Of a stretch of 64,000 bases of DNA, positions 22,316 through 34,300 are shown one piece after another. The notes beneath the pieces were generated by a model, which had not been told where the DNA came from, did not search any database, and saw only the letters and a program-made list of their open reading frames with translations. This DNA is from Aphelocoma coerulescens. Taxonomy: Eukaryota > Chordata > Aves > Passeriformes > Corvidae. Location: the NCBI RefSeq assembly GCF_041296385.1, contig NC_091013.1, positions 12,494,001 to 12,558,000 on the forward strand. The letters are read 5' to 3'. Position 1 is the stretch's first letter. Each line of letters begins with the position of its first letter. Both the position numbers and the translations under genes were made by a program.

Positions 22316-25300
22316 CTATCATACAAAGTCTTTACATCAGTGTAACTTACGCAGATTCTTGCTGCATTTAGATGGGGAAATGCAGATACCCTATAAAACA
22401 TAAAACTTTGCAGCTTCAGTTTTTTTTGTTTACATAACTCACCTGAGTTTGATACAGCCTTTTGATTTTCCATTTGTATCAACTACAATTTGTTTTGTAA
22501 AGGAGATCATAAATCTTAAATGAAATATAGTTGAGTCCTCGGCTGTGAAAATTTCCCATAAGATTCTTCAGCATACAATTATATTGTATTCCATTTAATT
22601 GCCCACCTCAATTATTTGCTGCTTTATGGACCTTTCACCTTTGTTTGCAGAAAACATTTATTACAGGTTAAGTAACAAAACAATGAAGGAAAAAGAAACT
22701 ACCATTAGGGTAAGACACTCAGAGGAGTGTAATTAATATTGAGTACAAAGGGGGAACATTGGTAATAATTTGTGATCTATATATATATGGCCTTGAATGA
22801 TATACATTATGTCATTTCTCTCAAAGATATATAATACACATTTAGATAATAATGAGGCAGTCAGTATTATGTAGCAATGGCAGAAGTGTAGCAATGGATC
22901 CAGATAACATACTTGTTATATAACACAGTCCTGTTAAATAAGCTGGGATATGAAGGAAGAATACTCAAGTTAGCATCTTTCTAGCTAATGTCTGCAGACT
23001 GTGTTCAGTTCACATTTTACTAAGAGTAAGAATAAATTATAAGAATTGAAGTACATAAAAAATGCCAAAAGCACTTACATCTTCCAATATGCAGCCAAAA
23101 AAAATCATGCACCTTGACTGTTCTATGGTTTTTATACTTTCTTTGATTTAATATGAAAAAGCATGAACACACAAAGCAGAAAAGAAAAAGCTTCCCTAAT
23201 CAGTGTGTTGCAGCTCCCCAAGACAAGACTGCATGTATCCTTCTTTAGGAAGCTTTCTGAGTGAGGTTTTTGAGTGAGTAAGTTCCTGTTGCCTGAAGTA
23301 TGGCATAGAGGTAGAAATTAATGAGATAGTCCCAGAATAGCTAAAGGGTAAAGGTCTGTTACTGGAGGAAGATGTACCTAAGTGGCCAGCAATAGTAATG
23401 AGGTCCACAGGTCACCCAGGGTGCAATTCAGAGTGACTGAAGCTGGATGCTTACCCTTGCTGCATGCTGAGCCTACATCTAAAGACAACCTCAGCACACA
23501 ACAGCTACCAGAGGGTAACTCTTGTTCCCTCTGTTTCTACCTTGCATGAACGAAAACACAGGCTTGTGAACTGATCAGAGATTAATTAAAACAAAATGCA
23601 GGCAAAAGACTCAAAGGCAAAGTGAACGTGAACCATAAGAGTAACAGATAAGGAAAAGATGGAAGACTTCTATGAATATACCAATATGCAATGTATTTCA
23701 AACATACCTATAGAACAGCTATCTATTCTGTAGAGTTGTTTGCCAGCTGTAGCCCAATTGGAAGAAATATTTACAGCTGATTCCCTGAATTCATAGACAT
23801 GGTGACCTGGGCCAAAGGTTACAGTCGGGAAAGATGTGTCATGCTCTTCATTCAGTGCCAGTTTGTGACACTAAGGTAAACTGGTTAATCCCATCTATAT
23901 CAGCCATACTTTTGTTACCTAGAAATTAGAAAAAAATACTTCATGTTGAGCATTTAGAAGCATACTTACATGCATGATATAAGTGCTGAATATCAACACT
24001 GTGATCCACACCAAACACAGGTGCAAAGTCTGCTGCTTTCAAGGTACAAATGTAATGCAATTCAGCTATAGCACATTGCTTCCAGATGTACATTTTAAAA
24101 GCCTAGAAGAGGAACAAAGTGATAAAAGTCTACAGAAGGGATAAAAATAAGCTTGGCAGCTTACTAGAGGTAAATTTAGGGTGATAGAAAACAGAATCTC
24201 CCCCCTCCCCTTTCAGCAAAATATGACGCATTTGACATCTATGACAGTTTTCTCAAGAGCTTTGAAAGTTTGTGCTACTGCCAATATTAGCCAGACACTG
24301 TGTTGTAAATCTGACACAGACTCCAAGTGAGTTGCTAGCAATATTGAGCCCAAGGTAATATATTACTCACTTTCCATAATAGCCAATGCTGATCTCTACT
24401 TAGGCATTCCTGTAGGAAACACAATAAAAAATCATGTAAATTCCAGCTGCTGTATGCTGTTCTGGTTAGGAAGGTATACAAATAAGACTGCATGATACAG
24501 AAGATTAAGCAAGCCATTTCAATAATGAATACATGTTTTGTCTGTTAAAGATGCTTACATTTTCTTCATTTTTATTTAAGTTCTCGGTGAATCTTTAGTC
24601 AGTTTTTAAAATAAGCAGCTGCCTGAGTGCAATTTGGGTTTGAAAAAATATCTTGCATTTTTATTTGAAAAGAATTTTTAAAAAAGCAGTCTGTCTGAGC
24701 AAATCAGAATTTTTACCTTCTGTCTGGTCTAACCTGATGCACTTCTTTAGTCTATCCTAAGAACAGCTGGTATCAGTTATAGATATCACTGAAACAGGAA
24801 CCATGGGTCAATTCTTACTTTCTCTGATTTTGAGAACACAGGTTATCTTTCTTAGCTGATAATTACTATATATATTCTTATTTGTCATTTTCTTCTCTTT
24901 CTCTTCCCAAATGGTACTGTCTTTGTACATAAATGAAATTCATTCTCTGAGACGGGAGAAAGAATTGGTCTATGCGGCCTTCTGCAGAGCAAGAAGGAAA
25001 AGGCATCTTTCTGAGTGTTCTTGGCCATCCTTACACCTATGATATAGATCATTCTATCATTATGTTATTTATTTTCCTTTGACAAAAACAAAACATTTCA
25101 CTGTTTCTGATTCACAAATAAGCTCGATATGAACTATGTGGGGAAAGGTGTGAAAGGAAGACAATGAAGGAGGAAATTATTGCTGTTATAAAAACAAACC
25201 CTTCAACACAGATATGAGGTTTTTTCAATATTAACTCACCAAAATATCATCTAAAAATGTGTGTTTTAATAGCATGAAGAAATCACAATTATTACAACAT

Positions 25301-28300
25301 CATTCTTTTTGTTCTTCACAATTACGCTTGTGGCAATTCTAATTAAAACAGATGTTATTGCATATAAATAGCAACAACATTTATCATTCTCTTGATAACA
25401 AAAAACCCTCATTTTCTTTATGGTTTGCAGTTCTCCTGCAATTTTTTTATTTTTTTTAAAGAACATCTAGAAATAAATCAGTAAAGGCCAAAGAATTATT
25501 AGGACATTGTTCTACACTTCCAATTTTATTCAAAACAATGGACAGAATAGAGACATGAGGAAAAAAATGTCTGATTTCCATACACAGGATTCTTTACAGA
25601 GGACTGTTCTTTTACCACAGGCAAAAAGTCTCTAAAATTCAAAATACATTTGTTCACCTTTCAAAACTATCCTTCATTCAGATGATTCTCTGTTAGAGAT
25701 GAAGGGAAAGCATTTTGATACAGTTTTGATTAACATAAGTCAAGATATATTCTTCTTACTCTGTTTTCCATCCTCTCAGAGGCAGCTTCTCTTGTGCTAC
25801 ATCACAAAACAAAGGGCTTTGGCAGACTGGTGCCTGCAGAACAAAGTTTCTCTGAAGATGAACTGGCACCTGCTGTCTGCATTTACACCTGAGGCACATG
25901 TGTGAAATGAGCTCTCCAGCATAATGTGCTTACAGCTTGTACCACACGAAGATGGTGATTTAAAATGCATGCAATAACAAAATTTGAATTTAAAAAAAAA
26001 ATTTATAGCCTTCTATAGTCAGTATAGTCAATAGATTCTTTGAGTGTGTTTTGCGCTCTATTAATAAAGGCAATGACCAGTAATTCATGCACAACATACA
26101 TGATGCTGTTTGCCTGGATTCTCACTTGAAAACCAGTTTGGTCTAAATATATATTTTTTTTTCCTCTCTACAGTGGTAAGAAGTTAATTTCTATGTTGCA
26201 ACACAGATGTTTAATGTCATTTATCTCCATGCAAAAATTGATTGAAATAACACTGTACCAAGATATGCAATGCTGACAGAGGGGCCAAAATATTAGTCCA
26301 AAGTTCAGACATGAAGTTTGTAAATCGAAATCCATCATATACAGAGCATAATAACTTTGCAAATATATTAATTTCTCATTGTTTTTGTTTGTTACCATCA
26401 TAGTTTGGTTTGTTTCCATGATTTGGGGTTTTTTCTTTTGGGTTTTCAGTTGGGTTCTGAGTTTCTACAATGAGCTCTTCCCACTTCTGTTAGAAAGGTG
26501 AATGAATGAGGATGTTCATGGGCTCAAAAATTTGGGTCCAGATATGCCAGTGTTCAAAGTCATGCTGCAGTTTTTGCTTACCTGATAATATATGGCAATA
26601 GCAGTTTTTTTACTGTGAATCTTTATTTTATGCTTTTTTCCTTATGTGATTTTTCTTCAAAGAGGAAGAGAATACGGCAATTTTAAACCTTTGTTTAGAC
26701 TATTACATGTGAAATACATATAAATAGAAATGTTTCCTGTGAGAAACTACTAACTTTCATCAGGAGAGCTCTATAATTATTTGGGCCCAGAATCCAAAGA
26801 CAGAAACTCTGACGGTATTAAAAGAAAAAATCCTTCCAAAGGAAGATGGGCTTAAGTGTAAAAAAATTCAAAACAAAAATAATTTTTAAATAGCAAAATA
26901 AGAATTTTAAACTACATTAATATAAAGAGGCACAAGCAAACATGGAATAAGCAAGCAGTAAACTGTGTCACTTGTTATAAGGCTGTTTTGTTGTCCATGA
27001 GTGATGTAAAAAGGTTAGTTTCGTAGTTAATTGTAAAGTAGCACAGCTGATTAGTTATTTTAGGTGCAGTGGGCTAGCTGAGAAATAATGACTGTAATAA
27101 TAGAACAAAAAAAGGGTAAGTTAGATTGTGTGATCACAGCAAAGCAGGTTCTCACACAGTGGTTGACAATGAAGACAATGGAGATGGATGCAGCAAAAAA
27201 GGAGAAACACTCAGATAGCCTGCCTTCTTCCTGCATGTGAGCATATCAACTCGAAATTAATGCATATAGGTCTGAGAGAAAGTCAAAGAGACTGAAAACA
27301 ATATCGTGAAATAGAAGTGAACTAAGGAAATATTAAGAAAAATCATAGCCCCTTTGTTAAAGGAATAATCTTTCTGTGTATAGAACTGAAGTTTCTGAGA
27401 CTGTCTACACTGTCCTGGTCCTGTCCAGAGTATAGGCATTAAACAATTCTTGAGTACAACAGTCCATTAAACAGCACATTATCCCTCACATGCCCTGCAA
27501 GGAAAAGAAAAAGCCTCCATTAATTCCTCAGATCAGGACAAGTCAGAGTGCTCCATGAGGCAGACCTATCCCATAGCACAGGTGCAACATCGCTGTTAAA
27601 ATCAGTTTCTTCCTATTTCCTGGGCAGTTTCTACTTTGGAATCTCTACTGACAGACTTTTATATCTAAATCTTGCAGTTAAATTCTGTGGGGTACTTTCA
27701 TGGCCCAACCTTTGGTGAATATTTGCCTTGATAACCTGGTAAAATGAATATTTAAGAATTTTTTAAGTATTATTTATATCTGGACTGACTACTCAGAACT
27801 GTTAAGGCAAAATCCATTTGCCTAAACTGATCTTGTAAAGTGGAGCATAACCATCAGCAGGATTAAAAAGCAATCAGAGAATTAGGAGGCTTTTGGCACA
27901 AAGCAGGAATTAGCCTGATAAGAAGTATAAAAACAATATGAAAATTCATAACAGGAGGAAGAGACTCTAGAGTGGAAACAACAGGAGTGAAACCTGATTT
28001 GGCACTGCCAGAGGGCTGTTTGTGCCACCACAGATACTGCCCAGCCCAGAGGGAGCAGCCTGAGTTTCCTGGCCCTTGGGAGTGGCTGCTCCCTGTGGGG
28101 AAGGGACATTAATGGACTCATGGAGCTGTGGCTCCCACATCTCCAATGGTGTGACAGCAGGACAGACCCACTGCCAGGAGACTGGGGCATTACTGACAAC
28201 CCACACGCTCTGCTAGAGGAGCTCTGCCTGTAACCATATGCACGTCTCTGTATACGCTCATGTATAATCACATTTTGGTGTGATTAGGACCTTTGGGGAT

Positions 28301-28658
28301 ACATTTGTGATAAGATAAAGATGTCTATAAAATTGTACATGTTTTACATCCTGCATCCACTATTGCAGCTATTCTGTTTTATACCAGTATCAATCCTGTA
28401 GGTACAGTTTGCTGATTGATGGGTAACTACATATTGTTTATGTGTCAAGAAATTGTTTCAATACAATCTGGTTTAAATTATTTTTACTTTGACAAATTCC
28501 AACTGGGAAAAGTCATTTAGTGATATCACAAAGGTTCATTGTTGAGAGAAAACAAGATTCATTACCTAAAAATCTCCATATTAAAAATAGTGATGTTTGC
28601 TTTATGAACTATTTTGTTTAAAAAATCAAGGAATATCATGAAAGGAAATTGGTTAAGC
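22316..28658. other. AT-rich unique sequence, no gene seen
   Basis: About 6.3 kb with no recognised gene or repeat. 23,400-23,560 and 25,770-25,910 are slightly GC-richer. 27,960-28,230 is clearly GC-richer and holds a 129-codon minus-strand open frame (27,882-28,271), annotated separately. Elsewhere only short AT-biased open frames occur. Confidence 0.5.
27940..28250. other. GC-richer block of unknown nature
   Basis: About 300 bp noticeably richer in G+C than its flanks, with repeated CTGCC/CAGGAG words. A minus-strand open frame of 129 codons covers it, with a second frame (27,967-28,206) overlapping. The translations are Ser/Pro/Leu-rich and resemble no family I know. The left flank has TATAAAA at about 27,927. 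It may be an old LTR or retrocopy; I could not recognise it. Confidence 0.3.
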
Positions 28659-28663
28659 AAGTG

Positions 28664-29930
28664 TGTAGTGGTTTGGTCCAAGATACTCATTACTGTTTAT
28701 CTTCTGTGAGATAAGAATTAGGAGAAATGCAAAGCAGGCACCAAACTTGAAAGAATATAAAGAAGTTTATTAACAGACCTAAAAGAAGAAAAAAAACCCC
28801 ATACTACACCTTCAGAACACTTCTCCTCCCCCCACCTTTCTCCCTTCTCCAAGTGACAATGGAAAAAGACAACCCTTGAGATGTTCAGTCTGTTTACCAC
28901 TTCCATAATAACCTTGTTCAGTTCATTTAGGAAGAGGAGTCTCTCTTGCCCATGCTATGAAAACATTATCACAACGAGACAGCCGCCCAGGTTGGTTCTC
29001 CGCTCGCATGTGAGTCCCTTCCCCAACTTGCAGCTTTTCCCACAACTGCTTTCGAGGGTCCACTCTTGAAGTTTTTTGGGGTACAATTTTAAGGTTGAGC
29101 CGTTCAGAAACAAAAGTTCTCTTCACCCATCTCTGGGAGCATTTAATCTCTAAGAACAGAGGCCCTTCTCCTTCCCTGGGAGCAAAGGGTCTTCTTCATC
29201 TTCATCTTTAGGACTATCTCTGGGAGCATCTCTAGGAACTGAGGTTTTCTCCTTTCCCATTTGGAGCAAAAGTCCTCATCGCTTCCATCTCTCCCTGTCC
29301 AAACTTCTCATGAAATTACAGCTGTGTCAGCATCTGCCCATCTCAGCGCAGGTGCTTTTGCTTACGAGTTGAACACTCCACCCCCAGATCTTCATGAAAT
29401 TACAATGGGATACTCTGATATACCATAGCTTCACAACAGACTTTCAGCTTTAAGCATCTCCTCTTTCTCTTCCCTCAGGTTTTCAGCTCTTCACAGCACT
29501 AAAAGGGTTAATCTTTCCTTGGCCTTGCAGCTGGAATGTCGTTTATCATAGTGGAGGGGGGGGAGAGCCGAGCCACTCTGGCTGCCCACAGCCCTGCTGT
29601 GGGGGTGTTCCACGGGTGGAACAGGTCCATCAGCTCCAGGATGGCCGTGGCCCGGCCCGCTCGGGCCTGAGCAGGGCCTGGGCCGGGCCCACTGGCCCCT
29701 GCACGGGGCCTGCAGCCACCTGTCCTAGCACCCAAAACGAGAGAGAGCTTGGGGGGGAGTTTGTCTATTCTTAAGTGTGCATCACAGAGGCGGTCACAAT
29801 TTTAAGTGGCTTAAAGAATTGTCCATATTCAAACTGGCCAGCTGATAGGTTCTGTTAGGTCATGGGGGGAAACTGTAAGCACCCCTTTGCGAGAACATCA
29901 CTTCCGAGACTATGCTTTGCTAACCCATGA
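28664..29930 (-). mobile_element. Solo LTR of an endogenous retrovirus, copy 2 (1267 bp), target duplication AAGTG
   Basis: Same family as copy 1: starts TGTAGTGGTTTGG and shares the AATAAA on the minus strand (28,771-28,766), the 'cctttctcccttctc' stretch and the GC-rich end. AAGTG occurs on both sides (28,659-28,663 and 29,931-29,935). With that duplication the right terminus reads CCATGA, two bases short of the TGACA seen in copies 1 and 3. No internal retroviral sequence is present. Compared with copies 3 and 4 it keeps GGTTGGTTCTCCGCTCGC (28,989-29,006) where they carry a local duplication. An 8-G run lies at 29,556-29,563. Confidence 0.87.
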
Positions 29931-29935
29931 AAGTG

Positions 29936-30589
29936 AAGAAGGACATAATCATAATTTATCACTGGTCACCGTAGTCTTCCCTATTGACTGCAGTCATTGT
30001 TACTGTAGTGCAACTGAGAAAACTAAACGGCATGAAGTCATTATTCAGCACATTGTTCACTAATGTAAGAGTTTCTCTACATGTTGGTAATCTGAAACAC
30101 CTGAGTTTGTCTCTAGCTCTGTTAGTGATCATGATTATAGGAAATCTCATTTACATGAAGGTCTACTTTTTTCCTCATGTATCTAGAAAGAAATTTTTAA
30201 AACAACTTCAGTACTTTTTAATGAGTTGCTGAAAAGAGAATCTGCATTTTTACTTTACTTTGCAGCATCTTTAGAGCCTACTTGTTCATTTTGCTTTATA
30301 GCAACTACCAAGTGTTAAAAAATCATTAAAGTTAAGAACAATTGCCTGATGTTCTTGATAGCTCATTATCACTACTTCAGAATTTCTTCTTTCTTTCCCT
30401 CACTTTGATGATACTGTGATAAATTTCCCGGATACTTTCACTAGATAGGACCTAGGTTGCACTTGAATATTGCCAAGATGCCAATATTATTAATCAATTA
30501 AGTTGATCATCATTAATTAAATTAATGTTATCAAGAGATGAATATATGAAAAAGTAGTGAGAGAACAGTCAGAAGAAAGTTAGAGATAT
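29936..30589. other. AT-rich unique sequence, no gene seen
   Basis: No gene recognised. 30,480-30,530 is dense in TAAT/ATTA words. An 82-codon plus-strand open frame (29,984-30,232) looks like chance. Confidence 0.5.
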
Positions 30590-31655
30590 TTAAGTTGGCA
30601 GGGGTTGATGAAATTCTCCTTGGAGCACTAAAGGAACAAGCTGATGCAGTGTCTGAAGTGTTAGCGATTAGTACTGAGACTTCTTGGAATAGAAGGAAGG
30701 TCCCAGAGGGCTGGTGGAATAAAAACCCAAAACTTACTTACATTAAGAAAGGCAGAAAAGTAGGCTAAGTAGAGTTATAGAGCAATAGGTCTGATTTTGT
30801 TTTCAGAAAAAAAATTCCTGTAAGTTATGAAATAAAATATAAGCTTATAGAGAAACTTATGGCAGTGAGGGAAAGAGCTCAAACTGATGTACTTAGACTA
30901 AATAGCAGAAAACCGTTTTATTTATTTGTTTGACAGAATAACTATGGTATGGGATAAAGAATGATCAGTAGAGGGCTTATAACAGCACTTTAGAAAGGCT
31001 GTTGATATTTGTACGGCAACCTCTCGGATATTTGCCAGAGTAGGTACATAATCAGGTGAAAAATCACACTCCAAAGACTATCTACATGTAGTTTTCAATC
31101 GAGGTGAAAAACTACAATTTGAAAAGTTTAGTGAAGGATCAATCTCTACATATTATTGCTACTGGCCAGGTTGACTGAATAGACAATGCATATATTACGT
31201 CTGCTGTGCTAATGAGTTCCAAGCACTCTGTAGGGAAGAATTCAAATCTGAAATCACCTTAAATATTTGGAAAAAATGTCCAAAATGAACAGTATGAAGT
31301 TCAGTAAGCACTAGTACAAAGAACAGAACTGTGGAAGGTTACAGTTAAAAATGAGAAAGACTAAGATTGTGTTGGACTTAGAACAGACAAAATGTACAAG
31401 ACAAGATAATACAAAAAGGAAAATATTAATCTGGAGTGTTATCAGCAGGAGTATTGGATGAAGAGCATAGAAAGTATATGTTTTTCTCTCTTTGTCCCAC
31501 TTAAGACTTCTAAAGGTGTAGTTCATCTGCTTTATGTCACACAACTTTCAGAAACATGGCTAATGGAAGTCTGCAGAAAAGGAACAAAAAAAATTGAAAA
31601 CATTCAAAAAACAAGAATTCGTATTTTGAAAGGTTGAAGCAATGTATTTTAGCTT
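30590..31655 (+). mobile_element. Probable ancient CR1-clade LINE ORF2 relic
   Basis: The order of decayed words follows CR1/L3-type ORF2 on the plus strand: 'gggttgatgaaattctccttggag' (30,601-30,625), 'ggaaggtcccagagggctgg' (30,694-30,715), 'aaagaaaggcagaaaag'-like spacer, and 'tttagaaaggctgttgatat' (30,989-31,009; compare KAFD). Later 'aaatgaacagtatgaagttcagtaa' (31,281-31,305) matches the MNxMKFN block that follows FADD in CR1. Stops and indels occur everywhere. It is far more diverged than the CR1 copies at 10.8 or 13.1 kb. No 3' end is recognised; the A run at 31,657-31,672 may be unrelated. Confidence 0.45.
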
Positions 31656-31656
31656 T

Positions 31657-31672
31657 AAAAAAAAAAAAAAAA
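31657..31672. repeat. Poly-A run of 16
   Basis: Sixteen consecutive A immediately after the putative old LINE relic. Could be a tail or a simple repeat. Confidence 0.85.
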
Positions 31673-33199
31673 GGAAAAATGTATAGGGATGGTGCTAATG
31701 GTCTTCTAGCATATAAAATGTGATGAAAAAGAGGGTAATGCTGAGTTATTTAGTCATTTACCCAAATAAATGCCCAAAGACTACCAAATACACAGTGTTC
31801 TGAAACAAAAGACTAAAATATCTTTTGATGTCTTGGCTTTCTTTTCTATGCCATTTTCTTATTGACATTTTGGAAAATTCCAAGTTGTTTAGAGTAACCA
31901 CAGGATTTATTTTATTTATTCTTCAAATCTTGTACATTTTAGTTATCGAAAGCCCATTTATGTTTATTCAACATCATTGGTTGCACTCCAATTATGTTTT
32001 TATCCTCTGGAGAAACTTTCATAAAGGCATGAACTTTGAGATCAGTTTCAGTAATAAATTGTCTTGGGGGGGGCTTTATGATGTGTATCCCATATTGCTG
32101 CCCTATGCCCAGCAATAACAATAACATAAATATAACAATTGTTGTTTAAATTATCTATCCTGCAGAGCTTAGTACATTAGTAGAGTATTTGGTCATTTGA
32201 TTTATTTGGTTTGTATGTCAGTCTCTATTTTTTATATGTATCGCTTATTTTTCTAGAAAAGTAAAACTAAGATTTAATTGTTGGGGATAATTTTTTTACT
32301 TGTACAAGAAAGTAATTTATGTTTACTTTTTTTACTTCTAGAAAAATGTACACAAAATGATAAATCTAAAACTCTTAAGATCATTCTAAGTCTGAAAGTA
32401 CTACTTTATTGATATTCACCACAAATGGAAAGTAACTTTCCTTGTCTACAATAATTTCAAATAAAAAAATCAATATAGGCATACGTCTTTGTTTCGATTG
32501 AATGTTGCTCCATTCCTGGTATGTGTATATACATATATTTATATACAGTCACTTTTAGTAATTAAAAATTTAAATATGAAGATCATTCATCAAAGTTAAT
32601 TTACAAGGCAGTGGAGAATTAATTCTATATGTCAGTGAAAAATTAATTATATATGCACCTATAATAATACTTTATGCCCTTTTGCTTAACAGTGTGTTAA
32701 TAATGTAGTTCTTCCACAGGAATATATTTGATGGAATAGAGCATTGCACATTTAGAAAACTTCAGATTTGCCCCTGTGATTGTGAAAAGGTAAAGAGATA
32801 ATGTATTTATCAAGAGTTGCAAATCCAAAGTTCATTAATTTTTAAAACTGTTTCTCAGAGAGTTAAAATTAAGCAGAGCAACTGCAGAGTCCACATCTGT
32901 ATTTGTTAAGGTACATAGACACATCCGTAAGCCCTGGCCTGAGGTTTAGCCAAGTGAACTGACCATGAGAATCTGTGGGATGTAGGAGTAAGAAGCTGTA
33001 ATGGGTCTCACTATAAGAAATGGTTGGATTTCACTGGTGGTTAAGGCAGGGCAAGGCAATAGACAGCCAAACCCCATAGGTAATAAACTGGGAGAATTAA
33101 AGACCTCCTGGGGAGTGAAATCTGTCAATGCCAGTGTGGCAACCTACCACAACCTTGGTAAGCTGGCCTGAGATGTTTCACTTGTAGTGCATGAGGCTG
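31673..33199. other. AT-rich unique sequence, no gene seen
   Basis: No gene recognised. An 8-G run at 32,066-32,073 is the only oddity. A 97-codon plus-strand open frame (31,825-32,118) is Phe/Leu/Ile-rich and of no known family. Confidence 0.5.
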
Positions 33200-34050
33200 G
33201 AAAGCCATAGGTAACTATAACAGAAGTGGCAATTTTAGCTATAGATACAGCAAAACTGTGACTGTAATTTAGGAAGGTCTTTGTATCTGGGAGGAGACAA
33301 GGATGAAGGAAAGGAATGATTGGTGTGGATGGAGGAAAAAGAAGAATGGGAAGTGGAGAGGAAGGAGGATAAAGGGGATGAGATGAGCAAAAAATAATGC
33401 AGATCAATGCATTTACCTGATTGAGGCACCTGGCCACTGCAGGCTGTCTTGTCTTATTAAAATTCACTCCTAGCAACTTTCTGTGTAAACTGCTGGGACC
33501 CCTCTCTGATCTCTGTGTGCATTTACATGTGTGTATGTATATATTTTGCTATCAAATTTTGAGCTGGACTAGCCAGTATGTCAGAGGAAACACTCAATAA
33601 AATTTGGCCTGGGCCAATGACTGTGTAAAGAGATGTGGATCTGCATAGTGATACAAAAAGAACCAGAGTATATGGTAACATTCTAGGTGTTTGAAAATGT
33701 GGCTGTCTCGGTGAACCAAAAGATTTAGGGTATGTGTATTCTTCACTGAGTGACCCTAAATTGATCAGCCAGAGAGGAACAGGTCTGTGCTGTCTGTGTT
33801 GGCCCCCTTTATGCAGTGCAAGTAGAGACACTGCTCTCTGTCTATGCTGGTTTCTATGGCTGGCCACGTTTGCACCATGAGTGGGTGGGTGATGAGCACC
33901 TGCCAGGAATAGTCGCCACTCAGCTGGACCTGGGAGCTATAGCAACCTGGCTATATCACACCGACTCTGAGCGAACCATGGGGGCTGAGATAAATCTGAC
34001 TCTGTTGGAACAGGAAGGAAAATTTTCGCACAGATTTGGCTCCACGTAAT
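33200..34050. mobile_element. Possible old LTR-like relic, unclassified
   Basis: GC-balanced sequence unlike its AT-rich left flank. A purine-rich stretch at about 33,327-33,396 precedes a block with two polyadenylation-like words (TATTAAAATTC at about 33,454 and CAATAAAATTTGG at 33,595). The block ends near 34,036 with TTTGGCTCCACGT, a word that weakly resembles a retroviral primer-binding site following an LTR. There are no terminal repeats or target duplications that I can pair. A 110-codon minus-strand open frame (33,144-33,476) and a 77-codon plus frame (33,816-34,049) have no recognised family. It might equally be a non-LTR repeat. Confidence 0.25.
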
Positions 34051-34084
34051 AGAGGGTGTTCAGGAAGCATGCTTCCAATAGTTT

Positions 34085-34280
34085 TCCTGATCTGCTACAG
34101 ACTCAGGGGAGAGAAGGAACCCACCCCACCACAACCTCCTTTCAGGGAGCTGTTGAGAATAGTAAGGTCTCACCTGAGCCTCCTTTCCTCCAGGCTAAAC
34201 AACTCTAGTTCTCTCAGCTACTTGCCATAAAACTTGTTCTCTAGACCCTTCACCAGCTTAACTGCTCTTCTTTGGATGCA
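34085..34280 (-). mobile_element. CR1 LINE fragment
   Basis: Antisense CR1 order: 'ccaccacaacctcctttcaggg' (34,127-34,147), 'gtaaggtctcacctgagcctcc' (34,162-34,183), 'ctccaggctaaacaactc' (34,188-34,205) and 'agacccttcaccagctt' (34,243-34,259), as in the copy at 11,030-11,190. Neither the 3' end nor further 5' sequence is present; the fragment stops about 20 bp before solo LTR copy 3 and does not resume after it. Confidence 0.8.
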
Positions 34281-34300
34281 AAGATCACTTCACCACCAGA

